The notes beneath the pieces are model-generated. The model worked only from the letters and a program-made list of their open reading frames with translations, searched no databases and was not told the origin of the DNA. A stretch of DNA of 64,000 nt from UBA668 sp041394605 (GTDB taxonomy: Bacteria; Actinomycetota; Acidimicrobiia; Acidimicrobiales; Ilumatobacteraceae): contig JAWKHX010000009.1 in NCBI GenBank assembly GCA_041394605.1, positions 62,001 through 126,000 of the forward strand, given 5' to 3'. Below, piece after piece: positions 51,353 to 59,786 of this stretch; the stretch's first letter is position 1, and each line of letters opens with the position of its first letter. A program made the position numbers and the translations under genes.

Positions 51353-52041
51353 ATGACCGTGCTGGACATGCGCGACGTGCGCAAGGTGTACCGCAGCGGC
51401 GACGCCGAGATCGTCGCCCTCGACCACGCCACGCTGGCCGTGGATCATGGCGAGATCGTCGCCCTGCTCGGCCCGTCGGGCAGTGGCAAGACGACGTTGC
51501 TGTCCATCGCCGGGTGCCTGCTGGCGCCCACGAAGGGACCGTCGTGGTGGACGGCGAGGACATCACCGGGCACGACGCTCGGCGCCTCACTGCGTTCCGC
51601 CGGGAGCACGTCGGGTTCGTCTTCCAGTCCGTGAACCTGGTGCCGTTCCTCACCGCCGAGGAGAACCTGCTGGTCGTCGACGAGCTGGGTGGTGGCCGGG
51701 GTGGCAAGGCAGCCCGGGAACGCGCCCGCACCCTGCTGGAGGAACTGGGGCTGGGCAAGCGCGGCAAGAACCTGCCCTCGCAGCTCAGCGGCGGCGAGCG
51801 TCAACGCGTGGCCATCGGCCGGGCCCTGTTCAACAACCCGGGCCTGGTGCTGTTCGACGAGCCGACGTCCGCACTGGACACCCAACTCGGCGAGCAGGTG
51901 ATGGAGTTGATCCGCCGGGAGATGAAAGCGCGCGACACCGCTGCGGTGATCGTCACCCACGACACGCGGATGACGCACTACGCAGACCGTGTGGTCCGCA
52001 TCGTGGACGGCCGCCTCACGGCCGACCCCGTGCCCGCCTGA
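51353..52041 (+). pseudogene. ABC transporter ATPase (LolD/MacB/DevA type), one frame break near 51538
   Basis: About 229 residues. Frame 1: MTVLDMRDVRKVYRSGDAEIVALDH, Walker A GPSGSGKTT, SIAGCLLAPT. After one missing base: TVVVDGEDITGHDARRLTAFR, VGFVFQSVNLVPFLTAEENL, signature QLSGGERQRVAIGRAL, Walker B LVLFDEPTSALD, and VIVTHDTRM. This is the ATPase partner of the two FtsX-type permeases; together they form a transporter that exports lipoproteins, peptides or drugs using extracytoplasmic energy coupling. It is convergent with the FtsH-like gene, 6 bp away. Confidence 0.82.
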
Positions 52042-52047
52042 GGTCTG

Positions 52048-53784
52048 TCAGCCGACCATCGACGAGGCGACGATGTTGTGCACCTCGTCGCCGGTCAGTT
52101 CGTCCTGCTCGCAGAGCGCGTCGGCCAGGGCCAGGAGCGCCCGCCGGTGCTCCAGGACCGTGCAGGCGGCGCGGTCGGCGGCGATGCTCATGAACTCGTC
52201 GGCCTTCTCACGGCTCTTGTCGTCGTGCAGCACCTTGGCCACCAGGTTGCCGGCGCCGGCCAGCGATGCGGCCTCCAGCGAGAGCAGGCTGCCACCGGCG
52301 CCGAGCATGCCCACCAACTGGGCGGCGATGTTCGTGGCCACCTGCAGGTCGCTGGCGATCCCGCTGGACGCCTCGCCGAACTCCTGGATCTCCGCAGCCC
52401 GCCCGGCGAGCGCGACGGCCATGAGGTCCGTGGCCTCGGTGGGCGTGCGCAGGAAGCGCTCCTCGACATCGCCGTGGGCCACCAGACCGAGCGAACCAGA
52501 CCGGCGCAGGATCGACGCCAGCTTCACGTCGCGGCCCGCCAGGGTGGCCACGAGAGCATGGCCGGATTCATGCACTGCCACCCGGCGACGCTCATCGGGG
52601 TGGTAGCCGACGTCGTGTGACAGACCGACCTCGGTGACCATCTGCGCGTCGATGACGTCGAGATGGGTCATCTCGGTGCGCCCGTCGCGCAGCGCCACGA
52701 TGAGCGCCTCGTCGAGCAGTCGCTCGATGCGCACCGGGCTGTACCCGGCGGTGAGGTCGGCGACGAACGCTGCCGACACGGTGCGGTCGTGCTTCTTGCG
52801 GTCCAGGTAGTACTGGGCGATCTCGACGCGATCGCTGCGCGGTGGCAGATCGAAGTGGATCGTGCGGTCGAAGCGGCCCGGTCGCAAGAGCGCGGGGTCC
52901 AGGTCGTTGGGCCGGTTGGTGGCCGCCACCACCAGCACGTTGGCCTGCTCGAGCTTCGGGCGGCGCAGTCCCTTGCCCTGCGGCAGGAAGCGGTTCACCC
53001 GCTCCACGAACGCAGCGCGGAACTTCTGACCGGCGGTGGGCAGTTCGAAGCTCTGCATCTGCACGAGCAGTTCGTTGACGATGCCGGCGCTGCCTTCCCT
53101 GCTGTTGACGCCCATGCCGGTGCGTGCGGCCCCGATGGCGTCGAACTCCTCGATGAAGCCGATGGCGCCGCCTTCCGCCCGGGCCGCCTTGCGCAGCGAC
53201 TTGAAGAAGGCCCGGATCTTGCGGCCGGTCTGGCCGTAGAACATGGATTGGAACTCGCTGGCCGACACGAAGAGGAACGGCACGCCGGCCTCCGCCGCCA
53301 GCGCCTTGGCCAGGTACGTCTTGCCCGTGCCTGGCGGGCCGGCGAACAGCACGCCGCGTCGGGCAGCGCCGCCCATCTCGCGCTGGAACGTGCGGTGGTT
53401 GAGGAAGATGTTCAGCGTGTCGATGGCCTCGCGCTTGGTGGCGGTGGCACCCACCACGTCGGCCAGCCGCACCGAGGAGTCCTCCGCGCGCAGCATGGTG
53501 TGCGGCGAGCGTCCGGCGCCCATGTACGGCACGATGGCCAACAGCAAGAAGACGGCCATGAGGATGGCGAGGAAGCCGATCTCCGGGTTGTCCTTGAACA
53601 GTTGCGGAATGCCGATTTCGATCGGGTCGCCGCTGAGCCGCCGGTACCAGTAGTACCCGAAGGGCACCGCCAGCACGATGAACAGCCGCCACAGACGTCG
53701 ACGGCGTTGCTTCTCTCGGTGCACACTGGCGTCGAGTTCGCTGCCCTTCGCCACTTCACCGTTCTGCAACCGTGCGATGTCCAT
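52048..53784 (-). CDS. FtsH-like AAA+ zinc metalloprotease with unusual ATPase module
   Basis: The protein is 578 residues. Two membrane segments (about 31-46 and 70-88) precede the AAA domain with Walker A GPPGTGKT (149-156). Walker B is F-I-E-E (210-213) where FtsH has F-I-D-E. About 35 extra residues (247-281) separate VQMQSF from VLVVAATNRPNDLDPALLRPGRFD. The protease has H405-E-S-G-H409 and D479 in SGIASDLQVATN, so the zinc site is intact. It degrades membrane and cytoplasmic proteins processively. The ATG follows GGAGGG. The substitutions suggest a paralog rather than the housekeeping FtsH. Confidence 0.87.
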   Translation of the reverse strand: MDIARLQNGEVAKGSELDASVHREKQRRRRLWRLFIVLAVPFGYYWYRRLSGDPIEIGIPQLFKDNPEIGFLAILMAVFLLLAIVPYMGAGRSPHTMLRAEDSSVRLADVVGATATKREAIDTLNIFLNHRTFQREMGGAARRGVLFAGPPGTGKTYLAKALAAEAGVPFLFVSASEFQSMFYGQTGRKIRAFFKSLRKAARAEGGAIGFIEEFDAIGAARTGMGVNSREGSAGIVNELLVQMQSFELPTAGQKFRAAFVERVNRFLPQGKGLRRPKLEQANVLVVAATNRPNDLDPALLRPGRFDRTIHFDLPPRSDRVEIAQYYLDRKKHDRTVSAAFVADLTAGYSPVRIERLLDEALIVALRDGRTEMTHLDVIDAQMVTEVGLSHDVGYHPDERRRVAVHESGHALVATLAGRDVKLASILRRSGSLGLVAHGDVEERFLRTPTEATDLMAVALAGRAAEIQEFGEASSGIASDLQVATNIAAQLVGMLGAGGSLLSLEAASLAGAGNLVAKVLHDDKSREKADEFMSIAADRAACTVLEHRRALLALADALCEQDELTGDEVHNIVASSMVG

Positions 53785-54059
53785 CTGCCCTCCGATGAGC
53801 GGGTTCCGAGGAGTTGGCGGCAACTTAGCATCGTTCTCACTGTGGGTGAACTCGGTTCACGGAGCGTGAGATGGCGTTCGCGTGTCGCGGGGCCGCTTGA
53901 CGAATCCTTGAACAGGCGTTCTGACCACGGTCGGTGGTGAGTTGCCGCCAAGGTCCCCCGCGGCAGGGTCCTTGTGCCCTCAAACGCGGCGACGCGGCCG
54001 GTGCATCCTGTCAACATCGAACCGGGGCAGACCGCCCCGAGCGACAGGGAGGACACACC

Positions 54060-54707
54060 ATGAAGCGACGCACGCTCGACATCGCCTTCAGCGTCGGAGG
54101 CGCACTCTTCGCAGTGCTCTTGTTGATCCTCGGGCTCGTCCTGAGCGACCAGGGCGACTTCGCCAGCAGCTACGTCCACGACGAACTGCTGGAGCAGAAG
54201 ATCAGCTTCCCCGCCGAGTACAACGGTGGGGAGACCGAAGTGGAAGGCAGCGGCTGCCTCACCGAGTACGCCGGCACCCCGCTGGACAGCGGCGCCAAGG
54301 CCGAGTGCTACGCCAACTACTACATCAACACCCACCTGCACCACAGCGCCGAGGGCGCCGGGTATGCAGGCGAGACCTACTCCAGCATGGGCAGCATCAT
54401 CGGCGGCCTCAAGGCCGACCTGACCGCAGCGCAGGAGTCCGGTGACCAGGCTGCCATCGACGAGGCCCAGGCAGCCGTCGACTCGGCCAACGGGCTGCGG
54501 GACACGATGTTCAAGGGCGAGACCCTGCGTGGGCTGCTGCTCACCACCTACGGCTTCAGCATCTTCGGTGACCGGGCCGACACGGCTGCGCTGGTCTGCT
54601 ACCTGGCAGCGGCGCTCCTGTTCCTGCTCTCGGTTGCCGGCATCGCCCACGCCTTCACCAGCAAGCACGCCAAGGACGTGGTGGTGAAGGTCGCCCACGA
54701 GGGCTGA
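54060..54707 (+). CDS. Two-pass membrane protein of unknown function
   Basis: I do not recognise this 215-residue protein. It begins with a membrane segment (DIAFSVGGALFAVLLLILGLVLS, residues 6-28), has an extracytoplasmic domain (about 30-175) with three cysteines (SGCLTEYAG, AECYANYY), KISFPAEYN, and helices around GSIIGGLKADLTAAQES, and ends with a second membrane segment (TAALVCYLAAALLFLLSVAGIAHAF) and a short Lys-rich tail. Architecture suggests a sensor-like or scaffold protein. The ATG follows GGGAGGA. It is divergent from the ftsH-like gene (275-bp gap, 53785-54059, with nothing else that I can support), and followed by a strong hairpin. Confidence 0.7.
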   Translation: MKRRTLDIAFSVGGALFAVLLLILGLVLSDQGDFASSYVHDELLEQKISFPAEYNGGETEVEGSGCLTEYAGTPLDSGAKAECYANYYINTHLHHSAEGAGYAGETYSSMGSIIGGLKADLTAAQESGDQAAIDEAQAAVDSANGLRDTMFKGETLRGLLLTTYGFSIFGDRADTAALVCYLAAALLFLLSVAGIAHAFTSKHAKDVVVKVAHEG

Positions 54708-54760
54708 CCCACTCGCCGGCACTGGTCGCTCGACCGGGGCCGACACACAACCCCCAACAT

Positions 54761-54790
54761 CGCAGCCGGTGCGGCAACGCACCGGCTGCG
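54761..54790. terminator. GNRA-loop hairpin between convergent genes
   Basis: CGCAGCCGGTGCG, loop GCAA, and the exact complement form a 13-bp stem with a GNRA tetraloop, between the stop at 54707 and the clpS stop at 54818. No T tract. Probable bidirectional terminator. Confidence 0.65.
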
Positions 54791-54817
54791 TCGCGTCCGG
54801 GCTCGGTGGCCGCGGGC

Positions 54818-55117
54818 TCAGTCGTCGTCGCGTTGCATGGTGGCCCACAGGCCGTGCTCGTGCAGGCGGTAGACGTCCAGTTCGGCCTTCTCCCTGGTGC
54901 CATTGCTGACCACCGCCCGACCCTTGTGGTGCACGTCCAGCATCAGGGCCGTGGCCTTCTCCAGGCTGTACCCGAAGACCTTCTGGAAGACCATGGTGAC
55001 GTAGCTCATCAGGTTGATGGGGTCGTTCCACACGAGCACGATCCAGGGGCGGTCGGTGTCCACCGACTCGTCGATGTCCGGTTCCACCTGGCGGACCGGG
55101 GTGACCATGGGTGCCAT
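54818..55117 (-). CDS. clpS: ATP-dependent Clp protease adaptor ClpS
   Basis: ClpS, 99 residues, delivers proteins with destabilising N-termini to the Clp unfoldase. WIVLVWNDPINLMSYVTMVFQKVFGYSLEKATALMLDVHHKGRAVVSNGTREKAELDVYRLHEHGLWATM contains the N-degron pocket residues N-D-P and the V-H-x-x-G-R motif. ATG was preferred over a GTG one codon upstream. Aat, which creates Leu/Phe N-degrons, is at 15 kb. The gene is monocistronic here and ends at a hairpin. Confidence 0.94.
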   Translation of the reverse strand: MAPMVTPVRQVEPDIDESVDTDRPWIVLVWNDPINLMSYVTMVFQKVFGYSLEKATALMLDVHHKGRAVVSNGTREKAELDVYRLHEHGLWATMQRDDD

Positions 55118-55210
55118 CACCCCATTGTGCCGTGCCGTGACGGATGGCGACAGGGTTCAGCCCGGCCGGAGTTGCCCGACTTCCGGCGACCACCTCTACC
55201 CTTAGCGGAC

Positions 55211-56158
55211 ATGTCCCGCGGTCCCCGCCCGCTCGTCCCGTCCCGGATCGCCCCGGGCGGTGTGGCCCATGGCGGCCGGCGCACCCCCACGTCGCGCCTC
55301 GGCGGGTTCATCGCACTCACCAAGCCGCGCATCATCGAACTGCTGCTCATCACCACCGTGCCCACCATGGTGATGGCCGAGCAGGGCTGGCCCAGCACCT
55401 GGCTGGTGGTGGTGACGCTCATCGGCGGCACGCTCGCTGCCGGCGGCGCGAACACCGTGAACATGGTGATCGACCGCGACATCGACGCCGTCATGCCCCG
55501 TACCCAGGGCCGCCCCCTGGTCACCGGCCTGGTGACGCCGAGGGAGGCCATGGTCTTCGCGCTGGCCCTGGAGGTGGTGGCCTTCGCCGTGCTGTGGATC
55601 TGGGCCAACCTGCTGTCGGCCGTGCTGGCGCTGGCAGCAATGCTGTTCTACGTCTTCGTCTACAGCCTGTGGCTGAAGCGCACGTCCACCCAGAACATCG
55701 TCATCGGCGGCGCGGCCGGCGCCGTGCCGGTGCTGGTGGGCTGGTCGGCCGTGCAGGACGCGCTGGGATGGGCCCCCGTGGTGCTGTTCGTGGTGATGTT
55801 CCTGTGGACGCCGCCCCACTTCTGGGCGCTGGCCATCCGCTACACCGAGGACTACCGCGCCGCCAATGTGCCGATGCTGCCGGTGGTGGAGACCGCCGAC
55901 GTCACCGCCCGCAAGATGCTGCTCTACACCGTGGTCATGGTGACCGGCACGCTGGTGCTGTGGCCCGTCGGGCACCTCGGCCTGATCTACGGCGTGTCGG
56001 CCGCGATCCTCGGCGGGCTGTTCATCGCCGGCACCGCCCAGCTGGTCGGTCACGCCACTCCCGAGCGGGCGATGCGGGTGTTCGCCTACTCGATCAGCTA
56101 CGTCACCCTGCTGTTCGCCGCGCTCACCGCGGACGTGCTGGTCCGCCACGGGGTCTGA
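55211..56158 (+). CDS. ctaB: Protoheme IX farnesyltransferase (heme O synthase)
   Basis: CtaB, 315 residues, with about nine membrane segments, farnesylates heme B to heme O for the aa3/caa3 oxidase. FIALTKPRIIELLLITTVPTM, the first Asp motif NTVNMVIDRDIDAVMPRTQGRPL, LWLKRTSTQNIVIGGAAGAVPVLVGW, and the second loop TPPHFWALAIRYTEDYRAANVPMLPVV are diagnostic. The ATG opens MSRGPRPL. It heads the respiratory region; the oxidase genes follow on the same strand, but ctaA is not in the window. Confidence 0.94.
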   Translation: MSRGPRPLVPSRIAPGGVAHGGRRTPTSRLGGFIALTKPRIIELLLITTVPTMVMAEQGWPSTWLVVVTLIGGTLAAGGANTVNMVIDRDIDAVMPRTQGRPLVTGLVTPREAMVFALALEVVAFAVLWIWANLLSAVLALAAMLFYVFVYSLWLKRTSTQNIVIGGAAGAVPVLVGWSAVQDALGWAPVVLFVVMFLWTPPHFWALAIRYTEDYRAANVPMLPVVETADVTARKMLLYTVVMVTGTLVLWPVGHLGLIYGVSAAILGGLFIAGTAQLVGHATPERAMRVFAYSISYVTLLFAALTADVLVRHGV

Positions 56159-56172
56159 GGATTTCAGGTGGG

Positions 56173-56196
56173 GCGACACCTTGTGGGTAATGTCGC
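56173..56196. promoter_or_regulatory. Inverted repeat GCGACA-N12-TGTCGC before the CoxA-like gene
   Basis: Perfect 6-bp arms lie 75 bp upstream of the CoxA-like ATG, in the 113-bp gap after ctaB. It could be an operator or a weak hairpin. No T tract follows. Confidence 0.25.
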
Positions 56197-56271
56197 GAGC
56201 CGACAGCACCTTCCATCGACCGACACCGCGGGGCGCACACGCGCATCCGGGATGAAACGAGTTCGTCGCCT

Positions 56272-57912
56272 ATGACCACCATGGACACTCACGTACCCAG
56301 CGCCGAGGACACGCTCGGCCCGGGGTTCGCGTGCCTCGCCGACTGGGTCACCACCACCGACCACAAGAAGATCGGCAGGTTGTATCTCGGTGCGGGCGCG
56401 CTCACGGCCCTCGCCAGCCTGGTCATCGCCGGGCTGCTCGCTGCCGAGCGCATCGACATCGACCGCGAACTGCTCGGCGGCGGGTCGCTCACCCAGCTCT
56501 TCACGCTGCAGCGCTTCGGGCTGCTGTACCTCACGCTGGCGCCGATCGTCGTCGGGGTGGCGGTCGCCGTGGTGCCGCTGCAGGTGGGCGCTCGCTCCAT
56601 CGCCTTCCCGCGCCTGGCCGCGGCCGGCTTCTGGGCCTGGCTGGTCGGCGCCGGTCTCGCGGTCTACGCCGTGATCATGAACGGCGGCCCCGGCGGTGGC
56701 GAGCCCCGCTTCGTGGACCTGTTCATCCTCGCCACCATGCTCACCATGGCCGGTCTCCTGGCCAGCATCGGCTCGGTGGCCGTCACCGTGCTCACCACCC
56801 GGGCGCCGGGCATGAACCTGCGTCGCCTGCCCTACCTGGCCTGGTCCTCGCTGGTGATGGCGCTGGCCCTGGTGGTGGCGGTGCCCGCGCTCTTGGGTCT
56901 GCTGCTGTACCTCTACGTGGGTCACCACTACCCGTCGCTGGCGGACTTCAGTGGCAACCAGGCGTTCGGTGGTGTCGTCGGGTTCGGCTTCAGCCAGCCA
57001 TTCACGGTCGTGTTCCTGCTGCCGGTGCTCGGCTTCGTCGCCGACGCCGTGGCCACGGCCACCCACCGCAAGGTCGGCCCGCGTGGCCCGATCATGATCG
57101 GCATGGGGCTGCTGGGCCTCGGGTTCGTCTCCGTCGTGGTGCAGGGTGCGCCGGGGCTGCGTACGGGCTTCCGCCACCTGGACTTCTTCTGGGACAAGAT
57201 CCAGGAGCTCATCCCGTTCGGGATCGCCTACTGCCTGCCGGCGCTCGGTGCGCTGCTGGTGGTGGGTCCCGCCCTGCAGTCGCTGCGGCGCAAGCCCTCC
57301 GTACAGCCTGGCCTGGCATTCGCCGTCCCGGCGGCGCTGTTGGCCCTGCTCGGTGCCACGGCCGCCATCCTCAGTGGCATCGGTGATGCCGCGCTGGGCG
57401 GCACCGTGTACGAGGAAGGCACGATGGGGGCCATCGTCGCCGCCGGCATCCTTGGTGGCGCCGGTGCGCTGCTGCACTGGCTGCCGAAGTTCAACGGCCG
57501 CACGGTCTCGGGCGCAAAGGTGGCGCCGCTGGCGCTGGTGGGCTTGCTCGGCGGCGTGCTGGTCAGCGTGCCGATGATGATCGCCGGCTTCGCCGACCAG
57601 CCGGGCGGCATCTTCCCCACGGTCGCCGGTGACTCGGAGATCGTCAACTTCCAGGGCGTCAGCGGCCCGGTGGCGCTGTGGAACTCGCTGGCGCTGGTGG
57701 GCTTCGCTCTGCTGGCGCTGGTGGTGCTGGGCACCCTCGCCCTGGCGCTGTTCGGCGGCGCGAAGGACGCCGGCGACGACCCCTACGACGGCCTGACGCT
57801 GGAGTGGGCCACCACCTCGCCCGCGCCCCGCCACAACTTCGACGCCATCCACATCGTCCGGTCGGCCGAACCCCTGGCAGACCTGAAGATCTCGAACCGG
57901 AGCGACGCGTGA
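56272..57912 (+). CDS. Cytochrome oxidase subunit I-like protein lacking all metal ligands
   Basis: The protein has 546 residues and about twelve membrane segments, and aligns with the CoxA at 61 kb: TTTDHKKIGRLYLG, VVPLQVGARSIAFPRL, TRAPGMNLRRLPYLAWSSL, LHWLPKFNGRTVSG. The heme and copper ligands are gone: helix II histidine is Q80 (FTLQRF for FTMHAT); FGHPEVY has become FSQPFTVVF; the HH pair before MFASG is absent; and GHFHF aligns with residues containing no histidine. The tyrosine crosslinked to copper is lost too. It cannot reduce oxygen. A CoxC-like gene follows with a 1-bp overlap. A structural, proton-channel or assembly role is possible. Confidence 0.85.
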   Translation: MTTMDTHVPSAEDTLGPGFACLADWVTTTDHKKIGRLYLGAGALTALASLVIAGLLAAERIDIDRELLGGGSLTQLFTLQRFGLLYLTLAPIVVGVAVAVVPLQVGARSIAFPRLAAAGFWAWLVGAGLAVYAVIMNGGPGGGEPRFVDLFILATMLTMAGLLASIGSVAVTVLTTRAPGMNLRRLPYLAWSSLVMALALVVAVPALLGLLLYLYVGHHYPSLADFSGNQAFGGVVGFGFSQPFTVVFLLPVLGFVADAVATATHRKVGPRGPIMIGMGLLGLGFVSVVVQGAPGLRTGFRHLDFFWDKIQELIPFGIAYCLPALGALLVVGPALQSLRRKPSVQPGLAFAVPAALLALLGATAAILSGIGDAALGGTVYEEGTMGAIVAAGILGGAGALLHWLPKFNGRTVSGAKVAPLALVGLLGGVLVSVPMMIAGFADQPGGIFPTVAGDSEIVNFQGVSGPVALWNSLALVGFALLALVVLGTLALALFGGAKDAGDDPYDGLTLEWATTSPAPRHNFDAIHIVRSAEPLADLKISNRSDA

Positions 57913-58493
57913 TGCAAGCACTTCCCACCGCCCCCTCGGTCACTCCCCGCCGCCAGGTCTTCGTGGGCACGGCGCTCGCCCTGGGTGCGGCGGCCACGGC
58001 CCTCGGCGCCATGCTGGCCATGTGGCTGCGCTACCGCGACGCGGCCATCGCGGTTCCTGGCGGCTCCTGGTTGCCCAAGGACGTGTCCGTCCCCATGGTG
58101 CCGGCCAACGTCATGCTGATCGCCTGCCTGCCGATCTGCGTCTTCGCCCAGTGGGCGGTCTATTCGGCCAAGCGTCAGGACAAGCCGCACGCCGGCCTGG
58201 CGCTCGGCCTGGTGGCGCTGATGGCCCTTGCGTTCATCAACGCACAGGCGTACATCTACGTGCAGATGGCGGTCCCGGTGAACGAAGGTGCCTACGGCGC
58301 CATGTTCTACGCCGTCACCGGCACGGTCGTCGCCCTGGCCGCCATCGGGGTGGTCTTCAGCGCGGTGGTCGCCTTCCGCTATCTCGGCGGCCGCACCACC
58401 GACGTCGAGGTGGTCTCCGCCCATGCCCTCTACTGGTACGTCTTCAGCGCTGCCTACGCCGTGCTGTGGTTCGTGATCTACGTGACGAAGTAA
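57912..58493 (+). CDS. Cytochrome oxidase subunit III-like membrane protein
   Basis: The protein has 193 residues and five membrane segments: VFVGTALALGAAATALGAMLAMWL, VPANVMLIACLPICVFAQWAVY, LALGLVALMALAFINAQAYIY, MFYAVTGTVVALAAIGVVFSAV and ALYWYVFSAAYAVLWFVIYVTK. The order and the Q-x-Y and final Y-W-x-x-x...W-x-x-I-Y pattern follow CoxC (63 kb), but the conserved H of Y-W-H-F-V-D is replaced (Y-W-Y-V-F-S). It overlaps the CoxA-like gene (TGATG) and so is coupled to it. Sequence similarity is weak; the operon context supports the call. Confidence 0.65.
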   Translation: MQALPTAPSVTPRRQVFVGTALALGAAATALGAMLAMWLRYRDAAIAVPGGSWLPKDVSVPMVPANVMLIACLPICVFAQWAVYSAKRQDKPHAGLALGLVALMALAFINAQAYIYVQMAVPVNEGAYGAMFYAVTGTVVALAAIGVVFSAVVAFRYLGGRTTDVEVVSAHALYWYVFSAAYAVLWFVIYVTK

Positions 58494-58503
58494 CGAGGAA
58501 CGA

Positions 58504-59622
58504 ATGCTCACCACCGGTTCGAAGCTGCTCATCGGGGCCACGGTCGTCTCCGTCATCAGCGCAATCCTCTTCGGCATCACCGTCGATGGCCCCGGCTCCT
58601 CGCTCGCGGTCATCGGCCTGCTCTCCGCGGCTGTGGCGTTCGGTCTCATCGCCGGCATCAATGTGTACGTCCGCGACGCCAACGCGCCGGCCATGGAGCC
58701 TGGCATCGAGCACACGTGTGCGGCAGCCAAGCAGCCCTCGGGGGCCACCGGGTGGCCGGCGATCGCCGCGGTGGGCGTGGCCGGCCTCGCAGTGGGTGCG
58801 GTCAGCAAGCCGGTGGTGTTCCTGGTCTCGCTGGTGGTGCTGCTCGCAGCGATCGTGGAGTGGATGGTGCAGGCCTGGAGCGAACGGGCCAGCGACGACA
58901 CCGGCTACAACGCAGCCATCCGCGGCCGACTGCTGCACCCACTGGAGTTCCCGGTACTGGCGACGCTCGGCCTCGGGGCCCTCATCTACGGCTTCTCCCG
59001 CATCATGCTGTCGGCCAGCAAGGACGCCGGCAGGTGGATCTTCATCGCCGTCGGTGCCCTGTTCCTCGCCGGCGCCGTGGTCGTGGCCATCTACCGCGGT
59101 GCCGCCAAGCGCACCATCGCCGGCGTGTCGGCACTGGCCGCCTTCGCCGTGGTCGGTGTTGGTGTGGCGTCCGCCGTGCAGGGCCAGCGCGAGATCGAGG
59201 CCCATCCTGCGCCCAGCTGCCTCAGCACCGAGGAGGGCGAGGGCGACCACGGTGCACCGAAAGCCCCCTCGGACACCGCAGGCGTCTACGCCACGATCGT
59301 GTTGACCGACGACGACTTCTATGCCGTGCTCGGCAACTGGAACGGGCCGGACAAGATCGCCTACCACCAACTCAGCGTGCCGCGTGCGGCGCGGGTGTCG
59401 TTGGTGTTCCTCAACCAGACCTCCGAGCCCGCTCGCCTCACCGCCCGCCTCGGCACGTTCGGCCAGGCCCAGGAGATCGTGGACTGCACGGCCATGGTGG
59501 AGAGCGACGGCGAGGGCTACCTGTCGATCAAGGCGGTCAACGTGCCGCTGGCCAGCACCACGCCGATGCAGCTGCAGCTCGGTGGCGACGAGGCTCGGGT
59601 CATCGAGATCGAAGTTCCCTGA
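58504..59622 (+). CDS. Membrane protein with C-terminal cupredoxin-like domain, third gene of the CoxA-like operon
   Basis: The protein has 372 residues. About six membrane segments in the first 230 residues (KLLIGATVVSVISAILFGI, AVIGLLSAAVAFGLIAGI, VVFLVSLVVLLAAIVEWMV and later ones) are followed by a beta-rich extracytoplasmic domain (about 265-372): DDFYAVLGNWNGPDKIAY, QLSVPRAARVSLVFLNQTSEPARLTARLGTFG and the final QLQLGGDEARVIEIEVP. This strand order resembles a cupredoxin, but the C-H-M copper set is not complete (one C in VDCTAMV). It may be a distant stand-in for CoxB. It starts 10 bp after the CoxC-like gene. A strong hairpin ends the transcript. Confidence 0.55.
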   Translation: MLTTGSKLLIGATVVSVISAILFGITVDGPGSSLAVIGLLSAAVAFGLIAGINVYVRDANAPAMEPGIEHTCAAAKQPSGATGWPAIAAVGVAGLAVGAVSKPVVFLVSLVVLLAAIVEWMVQAWSERASDDTGYNAAIRGRLLHPLEFPVLATLGLGALIYGFSRIMLSASKDAGRWIFIAVGALFLAGAVVVAIYRGAAKRTIAGVSALAAFAVVGVGVASAVQGQREIEAHPAPSCLSTEEGEGDHGAPKAPSDTAGVYATIVLTDDDFYAVLGNWNGPDKIAYHQLSVPRAARVSLVFLNQTSEPARLTARLGTFGQAQEIVDCTAMVESDGEGYLSIKAVNVPLASTTPMQLQLGGDEARVIEIEVP

Positions 59623-59655
59623 CCGTCCTGCGGCTCGCCGCACAGCAGGTTCGTT

Positions 59656-59688
59656 GCCAGTGCCCCGGCCGTGTGCCGGGGCACTGGC
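59656..59688 (+). terminator. 14-bp hairpin after the CoxA-like operon
   Basis: GCCAGTGCCCCGGC and its exact complement enclose a 5-nt loop, 33 bp after the stop and 98 bp before coxB. No T tract. It probably separates the transcripts of the two oxidase-like gene sets. Confidence 0.6.
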
Positions 59689-59786
59689 GCGTTCTGGCAG
59701 CGTGCACCGGCGGAAATCCCTGCCGGGGTGGATCCCGAGTTCACGAAGTTGGCAGCGCCTGTGCCTCGCCCGATAGTGTCTCGCCC

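Noticed and set aside
53785..54059. Possible small gene or RNA in the gap between the ftsH-like and the membrane protein genes
   Set aside because: Short frames there lack a good start signal and coding composition; only weak dyads are visible.
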